Shown piece by piece: positions 49,562 through 59,180 of a DNA stretch of 64,000 nt. The DNA lies in contig NZ_JAQKQJ010000008.1 of NCBI RefSeq assembly GCF_029109325.1, positions 1-64,000 on the forward strand, read 5' to 3'. The stretch comes from Nodosilinea sp. PGN35. GTDB lineage: Bacteria > Cyanobacteriota > Cyanobacteriia > Phormidesmidales > Phormidesmidaceae. The notes below the pieces were generated by a model. It was not told the origin of the DNA, searched no databases, and worked only from the letters and a program-made list of their open reading frames with translations. Both the position numbers and the translations under genes were made by a program. Numbering within the stretch: the stretch's first letter is position 1; each line of letters begins with the position of its first letter.

Positions 49562-51067
49562 ATGGCACCGTCGAACCCTCACCTTGAAACCGCAGGCTTG
49601 CGATCGCGACTCCAGCGCCAGGCGCTGCGTTCGGGAGTGGTGATGCTGGCGGCCCAGCCGGTTAAGCTCGCCATTGGCATTGGCACGACGGCCATACTGG
49701 CCCGCCTGCTGGTACCCGCCGACTTTGGCCTGCTGGCCATGGTGGCTCCGCTGCTGCTGATTGTAGACAGCTTGAGCAACCTGGGTCTAGAAACCGTTAC
49801 GGTGCAGCGAGAAGAGCTAGACCAGGCTCAGGCGAGCGCTATATTCTGGCTGTCGCTCAAAATCAATGCCTGCGTGATCGGTGCCATGGTGCTGGCGGGG
49901 CCTCTGTTGGCCAGGTTCTATGGGGAGCCCGCCCTCACTCCAATCACGGCGGCTATGGCGGTTGGGGCGTTGAGTCTGTGCGTGTCATTTCAGCACCTGT
50001 CTCTGCTGAAGCGACAGATGAAGTTTGGCCTGCTGACCACGATTGAGGTGATGGCTATGGCTATGGCGGCGGTCTGTGCGATCGCCGCTGCCCGACTCGG
50101 CCTGGGGTTTTGGGCACTGGTTCTGCAAATCGTGGTGATGCAGGTAATTCAGGGCGGAGCCTACTGGCTATGGTGCAGCTGGCGGCCAACGCCTGCGGCG
50201 GCGGGGGCGGCAACCAACCTGCGCCCTATGGTGGCCTACGGGGCACATCTGACCGGCTATCGATTTTTAACGCGGGTGGCAACGCAGATCGACCGCGTTT
50301 TGCTGGGATACCTGAGCGGGGCTCAGGCCCTGGGCCTGTACTCTGTGGCCTACCAGTGGGCCTACTTCCCCTTTAACCAAATCTACTTTCCGCTGTTTGA
50401 TGTGGCGATCGCCAGTCTGAGCCGCAGCCTACCCAACCCAGAGCAATACCGGGCCTACTGCCGCCACAGCCTGATGCCCATTTTTGCGGTCTGTATGCCG
50501 GCCCTGGCCTATCTGTTTGTGACCGCCCACGACGTGATCCTCCTGCTGCTGGGCAGCCAGTGGACAGGGGCTATTCCGCTGTTTCGGGTGCTGACGGTGG
50601 CGGTGTTTGTGGGCAGCCTTTACCGCGTCACCAAATGGATCTATGTCTCCTCGGGGCAAACCCAGCGACAGCTGCGCTGGAGTCTGGTCTATACGCCAGT
50701 GATGCTCGTGTCGGTGGCCCTCGGTGCCCAGTGGGGGGCCTTGGGTATTGCGTTGGGCTACACCTTCGGCATTTGCCTGTTGACCTATCCCTCGGTGCTG
50801 TACTGCGTGGCGTCATGCCCGATCACCCTGGGAGATTTTATGGGTGCCGTCTGGCGACCGGCGATCGCCTCTCTGCTTTCGGCGGCGCTGCTGTACCTGA
50901 CCAGTTTGGCGCTGCCGGAGTCGTCGATTTTAGCCCTTACCCTGGCCCTTCAGGGACTGATCTATGGGGTTTTCTACGTTGGCATTTGGCTGCTGCTGCC
51001 GGGGGGCTACCGCGAGGCCCGGGCCATGGTGCAGCTGGTGCTCAAGGCCAAAGCCAAACCCAAGTAG
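49562..51067 (+). CDS. Polysaccharide flippase (MOP superfamily, Wzx-like)
   Basis: The 501-residue membrane protein has 12-14 hydrophobic segments with the family pattern GTTAILARLLVPADFGLLAMV near the N-terminus and LGLYSVAYQWAYFPFNQIYFPLF in the middle. It should flip lipid-linked oligosaccharides to the periplasmic face. It sits among glycosyltransferases, which supports the role. Confidence 0.88.
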   Translation: MAPSNPHLETAGLRSRLQRQALRSGVVMLAAQPVKLAIGIGTTAILARLLVPADFGLLAMVAPLLLIVDSLSNLGLETVTVQREELDQAQASAIFWLSLKINACVIGAMVLAGPLLARFYGEPALTPITAAMAVGALSLCVSFQHLSLLKRQMKFGLLTTIEVMAMAMAAVCAIAAARLGLGFWALVLQIVVMQVIQGGAYWLWCSWRPTPAAAGAATNLRPMVAYGAHLTGYRFLTRVATQIDRVLLGYLSGAQALGLYSVAYQWAYFPFNQIYFPLFDVAIASLSRSLPNPEQYRAYCRHSLMPIFAVCMPALAYLFVTAHDVILLLLGSQWTGAIPLFRVLTVAVFVGSLYRVTKWIYVSSGQTQRQLRWSLVYTPVMLVSVALGAQWGALGIALGYTFGICLLTYPSVLYCVASCPITLGDFMGAVWRPAIASLLSAALLYLTSLALPESSILALTLALQGLIYGVFYVGIWLLLPGGYREARAMVQLVLKAKAKPK

Positions 51068-51169
51068 CGGGCTCCCATAGGCGGCATGGAGCGTTCCTCG
51101 GGCAGACCATCGTCACCGATCGCCACCGAATCCTCATGTACTGTCAGCAACTAGCGAAGAGTTTTACCT

Positions 51170-52081
51170 ATGGCATCCTACGTCTTTTCCGTGGTTATAC
51201 CCACCTACAACCGGCCCGAGCGGCTGGCCAGCTGTCTGCTCAGCCTCACCCGGCTCAGCTACCCCCGTGACGGCTTTGAGGTCATCGTCGTGGACGACGG
51301 CAGCGCCCAGCCCCTGGCCGCCACGGTCGAGCCCTTTGAGGCGGTGCTCAACTTGACGCTGCTGCGGCAGGTCAACAGCGGCCCGGCCAAGGCCCGCAAC
51401 GCCGGGGCCGCCCGCGCCCAAGGCCAGTACCTGGTGTTTACCGACGACGACTGCCAGCCCCACCCCAGCTGGCTCAATGCCCTGGCGGCCCAGCTCGACC
51501 AGCAGCCCCTGGCCCTGGTGGGCGGCCACACCCTCAACGCCCTGCCCGACAACGTCTTTTCCACCGCCAGCCAGCTGCTGATCGACTACCTCTACGACTA
51601 CTACAACAGCCGTCGTGCGCCCAGCTTTTTTGCCTCCAACAATTTTGCTATGGCCGCCGAGCAGTTTCGGCAGCTGGGGGGGTTTGACACGTCCTTTCCC
51701 CTGGCGGCGGGGGAAGATCGGGAGTTTTGCGATCGCTGGCTCCAGCACGGATTTCCTATGGCCTACGCCCCCGAGGCGCGGGTTGACCACAGCCATCACC
51801 TGTCGCTGCGGCGGTTTTGGCGACAGCACTTTAACTACGGGCGCGGTGCCTACTGCTTTCACCGGGTCAGGTCGCGCCGCGCCGCCGCGCAGGTTAAAGT
51901 TGAGCCGCTAGAGTTTTACTGGCAGCTGCTGACCTATCCCCTGGTGCGGCGGTTTCAGGTTCAGGGCATGCTGTTGTCGGGGCTGCTGTTGATGTCCCAG
52001 GTGGCCAATGTGGTGGGCTTCTTTTGGGAGCGCCGCCAGCAAAAAGCACCCCCGGCCTCGGCTCCGGCGGCCCCCTGCTGA
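51170..52081 (+). CDS. Glycosyltransferase family 2
   Basis: The 303-residue enzyme has SVVIPTYNRPERLASCLLSL, VIVVDDGS, ARNAGAARAQGQYLVFTDDDCQPHPSW (DDD) and GEDREFCDRWL, so the GT-A catalytic residues are complete. The C-terminus has a hydrophobic helix (GMLLSGLLLMSQVANVVGFF). It is the third GT2 of the cluster. Confidence 0.88.
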   Translation: MASYVFSVVIPTYNRPERLASCLLSLTRLSYPRDGFEVIVVDDGSAQPLAATVEPFEAVLNLTLLRQVNSGPAKARNAGAARAQGQYLVFTDDDCQPHPSWLNALAAQLDQQPLALVGGHTLNALPDNVFSTASQLLIDYLYDYYNSRRAPSFFASNNFAMAAEQFRQLGGFDTSFPLAAGEDREFCDRWLQHGFPMAYAPEARVDHSHHLSLRRFWRQHFNYGRGAYCFHRVRSRRAAAQVKVEPLEFYWQLLTYPLVRRFQVQGMLLSGLLLMSQVANVVGFFWERRQQKAPPASAPAAPC

Positions 52082-52128
52082 GTTGGGGCCGACTGTACCG
52101 CTAGCCCGCTGTCCCTAGGAGTTTCACG

Positions 52129-53376
52129 ATGAAACTGCGCTCCTTCAGCCATTCCCAGCAAAAGGTCTGCTTTCTCTGCGGCATTACCGCCATCTACCTG
52201 GCGATCGCGGCCTGGCTCAATTTTTTGCAGGGCCCCCCCTGGTGGGACGAGGCCGACTTTTGGCAGTCGAGTTTGACCTTTAGCGACAGCCTGCTGCCGT
52301 CCCTGGCTGACCTGCGGGAGTACTACAGCCTAAACACGCCGCTGCCCTTTATGGTGTTTGGCCTGCTGGAGTACCTGTTTGGCCAGGGCATGGTGGCGGG
52401 GCGACTGTTTAATTTGCTCCTGTCGCTGGGTATTGTGGCCACCATTGGCTGGCCCAGCAAAGACAAGGGTGGACGGGCCATCCTGTGTTTGATCGGGCTA
52501 TTTTTGTGCCCCTACTTTCTCTTTCTCAGCGGGCGGCTCTACACCGAAATGATTACCTGCACCTGGGTGCTGCTGGGGTTTGTGGCCTACCTTCGCGATC
52601 GCCACTGGGTGAGCTGTCTGGCCTTTGTGCTGGCGATCGCCTCGCGGCAGTACATGCTGGCCTTTCCGGCGGCGATCGCCACCTACGAATTTTTAGCCAC
52701 CGCCCAGCAGTACCGCCAGGGGCAGCCCGTCGGCCTGGCTCAGCACCAGCGCTGGCTGGCCCCGGCGGTCGCCAGCCTGTCGCTGTTGGGCTGGGTGGCC
52801 CTGTTTGACGGGCTGGCCCCCGCCGATGCGATCGCCGCCAAATCGCCCGAGGTGCAAAAGAGCACCCTGGCCCTCACCCCCGGCGGGGCGATCAACTTTC
52901 TGGCCTTTGTCGGAGCCTACATTGTAATTCCAGAGTTTTTGCTGTTTCGGCCCGTCGCCCTGCGGCAGGCCCTGCGCCACCACTGGCAGAAAGGGCTGCT
53001 GATCGCGGTGGGCCTGCTCCTGGTCTGCCTGGCGTTTCCGCCCCTCGATACCCCCTACGGCACCATGGGCAAGGTGGCCGATCTGCTGCCCTACGGGCTG
53101 GTGATGGCCATGTACTACGGTCTGGCCCTGCTCACCTGCCTGCGCTTTGCCAGGCCCGATCTGCTGTTTTGGCTGATCGTGTTCAATGCCTTGATCATGA
53201 TGAAAGCCATCCCCTGGGATCGCTACGTGCTGCCCCTGGCGGTGGCCTTCTGGTATCTCAAATCGCTCCGCTACCCTGGCGCTGACGCCCAGACCGGGGC
53301 AGACGCTGGCCGCCATCGGCCCAGCCCAGCAGTTGGGCAATCTGGCGACCCAGGGTCACCGGGTCAAAGGGTTTAG
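52129..53376 (+). CDS. Multi-spanning GT-C-like membrane glycosyltransferase
   Basis: The 415-residue protein has about ten membrane segments. The first extracytoplasmic loop contains PPWWDEADFW, the Asp-Glu motif seen in GT-C enzymes (GT39/ArnT type) that use lipid-linked sugars. A polymerase role cannot be excluded. The last 40 residues (GADAQTGADAGRHRPSP and on) are not membrane-like and coincide with the 119-base overlap with the convergent receiver gene, so the original stop may have been lost. Confidence 0.7.
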   Translation: MKLRSFSHSQQKVCFLCGITAIYLAIAAWLNFLQGPPWWDEADFWQSSLTFSDSLLPSLADLREYYSLNTPLPFMVFGLLEYLFGQGMVAGRLFNLLLSLGIVATIGWPSKDKGGRAILCLIGLFLCPYFLFLSGRLYTEMITCTWVLLGFVAYLRDRHWVSCLAFVLAIASRQYMLAFPAAIATYEFLATAQQYRQGQPVGLAQHQRWLAPAVASLSLLGWVALFDGLAPADAIAAKSPEVQKSTLALTPGGAINFLAFVGAYIVIPEFLLFRPVALRQALRHHWQKGLLIAVGLLLVCLAFPPLDTPYGTMGKVADLLPYGLVMAMYYGLALLTCLRFARPDLLFWLIVFNALIMMKAIPWDRYVLPLAVAFWYLKSLRYPGADAQTGADAGRHRPSPAVGQSGDPGSPGQRV

Positions 53377-53773
53377 CAATTACCCCCGCCACCTCCATCT
53401 GCTCAAACCGGGCATAGTCCCTCGCCATGACCTGGGAGGTCAGCAGCACGATGGGCAGTCGGCAGGTTTGGGGATGCGATCGCAGGGCCAGCACCAGGGC
53501 CGCCTGGGTGATCTGGTCAACCGAGATCTCCAGTAAGATAGCGTCCCAGGGGGGCCTGCTGCCGATGTCTAAGGCACTGGAATCGGGGCAGGTGGTCACC
53601 TGCCAGCCCTCAAATTCGCGCAGGGCGTCCTGCACTAGCAGACAGATATCGGGTTCGTTATCAATCAGAAGTAAGTGCCGCCGCCCCGACTCCGCCCCTG
53701 GGGTGCAAGCAGCGTCATAGCGAGCTGTCGCTGCTGAGGGAAGCGGTAGTTCTACTGCTGAGAAATTGGCCAT
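53258..53773 (-). CDS. Degenerate response-regulator receiver protein
   Basis: From the ATG at 53773 it has 171 residues and one receiver domain (about 32-155). The acidic pocket LLLIDNEPD and the Lys in VIAKPFDP are intact, but the phosphoacceptor position reads LLEIS, with Glu82 in place of Asp. It could be locked in an active-like state. The 3' end overlaps the GT-C gene by 119 bases on the opposite strand. The frame extends upstream to TTG at 53911, but that part looks non-coding. Confidence 0.75.
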   Translation of the reverse strand: MANFSAVELPLPSAATARYDAACTPGAESGRRHLLLIDNEPDICLLVQDALREFEGWQVTTCPDSSALDIGSRPPWDAILLEISVDQITQAALVLALRSHPQTCRLPIVLLTSQVMARDYARFEQMEVAGVIAKPFDPVTLGRQIAQLLGWADGGQRLPRSGRQRQGSGAI

Positions 53774-54212
53774 ACAGTCGGTTGCTGTCTGAACTCTGAA
53801 CGAACTGCACCTTGGAATTAAAACAGGGAATAGCTCCAGATTTAGAGGCTGACAGTATTCGCCCTTAGACCAATCTATAGTCAGGCTGCGGCTGGCAAGA
53901 GGGCCTGACAAACGGGCGATCTGATCACCGGGGAGTTAGAGAATTATTCGGAGACAGACCCAACATAATTTGAGGAGTAATGGGCCGTCTACTCAAGATC
54001 GCAAGATATTTCTGCAAGATAAAATTTACGGTCTTGAGGTTTATAATTTGGGACACTTTTGAGCTGTTATCGATCTCGTGCCAAGTCTGACTTTTGAGCG
54101 GTTTTTACGGTATGTCTAACCGTGACCGGCATCGACGATCCGATTTGATGCCGATCCTAATTTTGCATCGGGATTAGCTCAGGTTAGACGCTCAAGGATG
54201 TCTGGATAGCAA
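53774..54212. other. Intergenic region upstream of the AAA pair
   Basis: The stretch 53930-54212 is AT-richer than its surroundings. No gene or strong hairpin is visible. It likely holds the promoter for the HTH-AAA/AAA-WD40 pair. Confidence 0.4.
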
Positions 54213-55544
54213 ATGACCCAAACCATGAACTCAAGCGATCGCCGCCGCCGGGGTGTCGTGCTCAGCTCCCAGGGCTGGCAGCGGCTGCGGGCGGCGGAGC
54301 AGCTGCTGTCGTTACAGCACAATGGCGGCAACCCCTACACCCTCGACCAGCTCTGTGCGGTAACTGGGCTGAGTGCCAACACCCTGGTCAAGGCCCGGCG
54401 GCGGCAAAAACCCGTTGACCTCACCACCCTTGACACCTACTTCGCCGCCTTCGATCTCACCCTGACCGCCGACGACTACCTGCTTCCCGACGACACCCAG
54501 CGCCTCGACACCTCCATCGCCGCCCAGCGGGGGCCGCTCAACGGCCCGCTGTCCCTAGACTCGCCCTTTTACCTCTATCGGCCCGCAGTAGAGTCGAGCG
54601 GCACCCAAGAAATTCTCACCCCTGGGGCCATGGTGCGGATTAAAGCGCCGCGCCAGTTTGGCAAGACCTCGCTGATCAACTTGATGCTGGGCCACGCCCA
54701 GGACTACGGCCTGCGTACGGCGGTGGTCAGCCTGCGGGCCATCGATCGCAGCACCCTGGCCGATATCAACCAAACCCTGCGCTGGTTTTGCGCCACTGTG
54801 GCCCGCGCCCTCGGCCTGCCCAACCAGCTCGATCAGCGGTGGGACGGCCTGTTTGGCGGCATCTACAGCTGTACCGACTACTTTGAGACCTACCTGCTGC
54901 CCGCTGCTGACCAGCCCCTGCTGCTCGTCATTGACGACCTCGACGAAATCTTTGTCTACGGCGATGGGGCCACCGATCTGCTGGGCATGCTGCGGGCCTG
55001 GTACGAACAGGGGCGCTACGGCATCGGTCACAGCCTCTGGCCTCAGCTGCGGCTGGTGATCGCCCATTCCACTGAGGCCTGGCTGCCCCTTGGTCTGCAT
55101 CAGTCCCCCTTTAATGTGGGCCTCTCGCTGGAGCTGCCCCCCTTGGGCCTCGATCTGGTGCAGGAGCTGGCCCTGCGCTACGGCCTCACCCCCAGCGACG
55201 ACGAGCTGCGGCAGCTGCTCGACCTGGTGGGCGGCCACCCCTACCTGACCCACCTCACCCTCTTTCACCTGACCCAGCAGCCCCTCGGGGCCATCGTCGA
55301 ACAGGCGATCGCCTACGACGGCCTCTACAGCAGCCACCTGCGCCAGTTCATGGATAGCCTGGAGGGCGACCTTGACCTGCTGGAGGCCATGGTGCAGGTG
55401 GCCCAGACCCCCGGCGGCGTCAGGCTGCCGCCCCAGGTGGCATTTCGGCTTCAGGGGCTGGGGCTGGTACGCTTTAAGCAGCAGCTTTCTGTGGCCAGTT
55501 GCGAGCTGTATCGCCGGTACTTTGCCACCCTGCTGGAGAACTAG
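54213..55544 (+). CDS. HTH-AAA (AAA_35-like) ATPase
   Basis: The 443-residue protein has an N-terminal helix-turn-helix-like domain (about 12-95: VVLSSQGWQRLRAAEQLL, TLDQLCAVTGLSANTLVKARR) and an AAA-like ATPase domain (about 115-440). The Walker A is RIKAPRQFGKTSLI and the Walker B LLLVIDDLDEI. The family (Pfam AAA_35 type) is related to STAND ATPases and often paired with effector or repeat domains in cyanobacteria. Its stop overlaps the GTG start of the next gene by one base, so they are translated together. Confidence 0.8.
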   Translation: MTQTMNSSDRRRRGVVLSSQGWQRLRAAEQLLSLQHNGGNPYTLDQLCAVTGLSANTLVKARRRQKPVDLTTLDTYFAAFDLTLTADDYLLPDDTQRLDTSIAAQRGPLNGPLSLDSPFYLYRPAVESSGTQEILTPGAMVRIKAPRQFGKTSLINLMLGHAQDYGLRTAVVSLRAIDRSTLADINQTLRWFCATVARALGLPNQLDQRWDGLFGGIYSCTDYFETYLLPAADQPLLLVIDDLDEIFVYGDGATDLLGMLRAWYEQGRYGIGHSLWPQLRLVIAHSTEAWLPLGLHQSPFNVGLSLELPPLGLDLVQELALRYGLTPSDDELRQLLDLVGGHPYLTHLTLFHLTQQPLGAIVEQAIAYDGLYSSHLRQFMDSLEGDLDLLEAMVQVAQTPGGVRLPPQVAFRLQGLGLVRFKQQLSVASCELYRRYFATLLEN

Positions 55545-58500
55545 TGCTCACCCAGCCCGTTCAGTCGCCCTACCAGGTGGGGGGCAGCCTGCCGCCCACC
55601 GCCGCCACCTACGTTGAGCGGCGGGCCGACAGCCAGCTGCAACAGCTGCTGCTGGCCGGTCACTTTTGCTACGTGTTTAACGCCCGGCAGATGGGCAAGT
55701 CGAGCCTGCGGGTGCACACCATGGCCACCCTGGCGCAGCTGGGGGTGCAGAGTGTCGCCATTGACCTGACGGCCATTGGCAGTCAGCAGATTACGGTAGA
55801 CCAGTGGTACGCGGCGATCGCCGCGTACCTGACGCGGGGGCTCAAGCTGCCGATAGACCTGGGCATGTGGTGGCGCAGCCAGGCCCATCTGCCCGCCGTA
55901 GCCCGCCTCGGCCACCTAATCGACGAGATCATCCTGCCCGCGTTAGCCTCCCCCCTGGTGATCTTTATTGACGAAATCGACAGCATTTTGGGGCTGGCCT
56001 TTCCCACCGACGACTTTTTTGCCCTGATTCGCACCTGCTTTAACCGCCGGGCCGACAGTTCTGCCTACCGGCGGCTCACCTTTGCCCTGTTTGGGGTCGC
56101 CACCCCCAGCGCCCTGATGCGCGATAAAGCCCGCACTCCCTTCAATATTGGTCAGGCCGTCGAGCTGGCGGGGTTTACCCTGGCCGAGGCCCAGCCCCTG
56201 GTGGAGCCGCTGCGGCCCTGGATAGACGACCCCGCCGCCGTGCTGGCGCGGGTGCTGCACTGGAGCGGGGGGCAGCCGTTCTTAACCCAAAAGCTCTGCC
56301 ACCTGGTGGTTAAGGCTGCCGCCAGCCAGGGCAAACCCGCTACCGCCTGGGTTGACCAGCTGGTGCAGCAGCAGATTATTTGCAACTGGGAGCGCCACGA
56401 CGAGCCCGAACACCTCAAGACCATCCGCGATCGCCTGGCCCGGCAGCCCCAGCGCCTGGGTCAGCTGCTCGGCCTCTACCAGCAGGTGCTGGAGCAGGGA
56501 GCGGTAGCCCTAGACAACTCCCCCGACCAGACCGAGCTGCTGCTGCTGGGTCTAGTCGATCGGTGCGACGGCCATATTCAAGTCAAAAACCCCATCTACC
56601 GGGCGGTGTTTGACCCCGCCTGGGTGCAGCAGCAGCTCAACGATCTGCGACCCTACGCCGCCCCTCTCAATGCCTGGGTGGCCTCAGACTGCACCGACGA
56701 GTCGCGCCTGCTGCGGGGGCAAGCCCTGCAAGAAACCCTGACCTGGGCCGAGCACCGCCGCCTCAGCCCCCTCGACTATCAGTTTTTGGCCGCCAGTCAG
56801 GAGCTAGATCGCCAGGAGGCCCTGGCCCGAGCCGAAGTCGAGCGCCTGGCGGAAGTTGAGGCCCGGCTGGCCATCGAGCACCAGCGCACCCATGAGCAGC
56901 AGCGGCATCTGCGCCGCCAGCGGCTGCTGCTGGGGGCCGTCACAACGGCCCTGGTGGCCACCACCGCCCTGGGGTTTATCGCTCGCCGTCAGTACCACCA
57001 AGCGGCCCAGAGCGAGGCCCAGGCTATCGTGCGGAGTGCCGAATCGCTGCTGGCCTCAGATCAATCCTTTGAGGCGCTGATCGAGGCCATTCGCGGCCAG
57101 CAGCGGCTGCGCCAGCTGCCCAGGGTCAACCCCGCCCTGCAAACCCAGGCCGACGCCATTCTGGAGCGGATTGTGCTGGGCCTGCACCAAAAAAACCGCC
57201 TCAGGGGCCACAGCGCAGCGGTGCTAGCCACGAGTTTTAACCCTGGGCCAGCCCACGCCGGACAGATCGCCACGGCGGGCGTCGATACCACCGTTAAGCT
57301 CTGGCGGCCCGACGGCCCGCTGATCGCTACTCTCACCGGCCATCAGGCCACGATTCGAGCCCTCAAGTACAGTCCCGACGGGCGCTACCTGGCCTCAGCC
57401 GGAGACGATGGCACCATTCGTCTATGGAGCCCGGCGGGGACGCTGGAGCGCACCATCAAAACCCCGATGGCCTCGATCTGGAGCCTGGCCTTTAGCGCCG
57501 ACGGGCGATCGCTGCTGGCCGCAGGCAATGGCAACCAGGCCTTGCTCTACAGCCTGGAGGGAGAGGTGCTGAGGCGCTTTGAACACCCTGGCGAGGTCAC
57601 TGGTCTGCGATCGGTGGCCTACAGCCCGAAGGGGGATGCGATCGCCCTGGGGGGCAACAACAGCGTCATTTCGCTGTGGCGAGCGGACGGGCAGTACCTC
57701 AAGTCCCTCACCGATCACAGCGATCCGATCCACAGTTTGGCCTACAGCCCCGCAGGCGATCGGCTGATCAGCGGCAGCACCGACAAAACCATCAAACTCT
57801 GGACCATTGACGGCGACCTGATCAGCACCCTGACCCACCACCAGGCCCCGGTCAAAGAGATTGCCTTTAGCCCCGATGGGCGAGAGTTTGTCTCCGCCAG
57901 CTGGGATAAAACCCTGGCCCTGTGGAGCGCCAGCGGTACCCTGCTCACGACCCTAAAGGGTCACAGCGCCGCTGTCTGGGGGGTTGCCTACAGCCCCGAT
58001 GGCACCACCATCGCCTCCGCTGGAGCCGACAGTGAAGTGCTGCTGTGGCAAGCCCAAAACCCGTTTTATAAAAAGCTCCAGGGGTTGAGTGCGGTGGCCC
58101 TGGGCGCGGTCTTTAGCCCCGACGGCCAAACCCTGGCCACGGCAGGCAGCGACCAGTACGTCACTTTCATTGCGCCAGGGCCAGCCACAATGACCAAGCT
58201 GGAAGCTCACCAGGCGGGGGTTTCTAACCTGGCCCTGCACCCCACCCAGCCCTGGCTGACCACCACCAGCGAAGACGGCAGCGTTAGAGTGTGGGACTTT
58301 AGCCGCACCCTCAAACAGAGCTTTGGCAGCCACGATGCCGCCGTTCTGGGGGCCGCCTGGCACCCCAGCGGCGATGAGCTGCTGGCCAGCACCGTCACCG
58401 GCCAGCTGTATCGGTGGCAGGCCGACGGCACCCTGCTCGAGCGCTGGGCCGGGGCCTTGGCCCCGATCTGGGATATCGCCTACAGCCCTGACGGCAGTCA

Positions 58501-59074
58501 GTTTGCCACCGCCAGCAATGACGGCAACCTGCGCCTCTGGAACCGCGAGGGCGAGCTGCTGCACAGCTTAGAGCATGGCTCGGCGGTGTGGCGTGTGGCC
58601 TACAGCCCCGATGGTCAATGGTTGGTCACCGGCAGCGGCGACAACACGGCCCGCCTCTGGCAACCCGACGGCACCCTAGCCGCCACCCTCACAGGGCACC
58701 AGGCCGCCGTCTGGGGCCTTGACTTTAACCCTGCCAGCAGCCTGCTGGCCACCGCCAGCATTGACGAAACCGTCAAACTCTGGCGTCTAGATTGTCTGAC
58801 CACCCCCGCCTGCCAGGCGGAGGCAGCCCCTGGGCAGTCCACTACCCTGATTACTACCCTCAACCAGCACAATTCCGGAATTCGCAGCCTGCGCTTCAAC
58901 GCCCAGGGCACCGTGCTGGCCTCGGTAGGCGACGACGAAACCGTCGTGCTGTGGAACGTAGAGCCGATTTTGGCCCTCGACCCCCTGGCCTATGGCTGCG
59001 CCTGGATCGCCGACTACCTGCGTACCAATGCCCAGGTGTCCCAGCGCGATCGCCAGCTGTGCGACGAACTTTAG
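55544..59074 (+). CDS. AAA-like ATPase fused to 14 WD40 repeats
   Basis: From GTG 55544 (overlapping the previous TAG) the protein has 1176 residues. An AAA_35-like ATPase (about 10-375, Walker A NARQMGKSSL, Walker B LVIFIDEIDSI) is followed by a charged coiled coil (about 420-465), one hydrophobic helix (LLLGAVTTALVATTALGFIA) and then 14 WD40 repeats to the C-terminus, enough for two seven-bladed propellers. Several repeats end in SAGDDGTIRLW-type motifs. It may be a membrane-anchored signalling ATPase; a link to conflict or stress response is inferred from family behaviour only. Confidence 0.85.
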   Translation: MLTQPVQSPYQVGGSLPPTAATYVERRADSQLQQLLLAGHFCYVFNARQMGKSSLRVHTMATLAQLGVQSVAIDLTAIGSQQITVDQWYAAIAAYLTRGLKLPIDLGMWWRSQAHLPAVARLGHLIDEIILPALASPLVIFIDEIDSILGLAFPTDDFFALIRTCFNRRADSSAYRRLTFALFGVATPSALMRDKARTPFNIGQAVELAGFTLAEAQPLVEPLRPWIDDPAAVLARVLHWSGGQPFLTQKLCHLVVKAAASQGKPATAWVDQLVQQQIICNWERHDEPEHLKTIRDRLARQPQRLGQLLGLYQQVLEQGAVALDNSPDQTELLLLGLVDRCDGHIQVKNPIYRAVFDPAWVQQQLNDLRPYAAPLNAWVASDCTDESRLLRGQALQETLTWAEHRRLSPLDYQFLAASQELDRQEALARAEVERLAEVEARLAIEHQRTHEQQRHLRRQRLLLGAVTTALVATTALGFIARRQYHQAAQSEAQAIVRSAESLLASDQSFEALIEAIRGQQRLRQLPRVNPALQTQADAILERIVLGLHQKNRLRGHSAAVLATSFNPGPAHAGQIATAGVDTTVKLWRPDGPLIATLTGHQATIRALKYSPDGRYLASAGDDGTIRLWSPAGTLERTIKTPMASIWSLAFSADGRSLLAAGNGNQALLYSLEGEVLRRFEHPGEVTGLRSVAYSPKGDAIALGGNNSVISLWRADGQYLKSLTDHSDPIHSLAYSPAGDRLISGSTDKTIKLWTIDGDLISTLTHHQAPVKEIAFSPDGREFVSASWDKTLALWSASGTLLTTLKGHSAAVWGVAYSPDGTTIASAGADSEVLLWQAQNPFYKKLQGLSAVALGAVFSPDGQTLATAGSDQYVTFIAPGPATMTKLEAHQAGVSNLALHPTQPWLTTTSEDGSVRVWDFSRTLKQSFGSHDAAVLGAAWHPSGDELLASTVTGQLYRWQADGTLLERWAGALAPIWDIAYSPDGSQFATASNDGNLRLWNREGELLHSLEHGSAVWRVAYSPDGQWLVTGSGDNTARLWQPDGTLAATLTGHQAAVWGLDFNPASSLLATASIDETVKLWRLDCLTTPACQAEAAPGQSTTLITTLNQHNSGIRSLRFNAQGTVLASVGDDETVVLWNVEPILALDPLAYGCAWIADYLRTNAQVSQRDRQLCDEL

Positions 59075-59093
59075 CCCCACAACAGACCACAAA

Positions 59094-59120
59094 GAGGCCG
59101 ATAGCTGAACCATCGGCCTC
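59094..59120 (+). terminator. Hairpin terminator after the WD40 gene
   Basis: GAGGCCGAT pairs with ATCGGCCTC around a nine-base loop, 20 bases after the stop. It lies between this gene and the convergent psaK. Confidence 0.7.
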
Positions 59121-59180
59121 CTCTCAACGGGTCTCCCTGCGTGCACCTCCTCAGGGCAAGGGAGCCACAGGATGCATAAG

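Noticed and set aside
55783-56424. Minus-strand frames opposite the AAA-WD40 gene
   Set aside because: Antisense frames without motifs; the sense strand shows Walker motifs.
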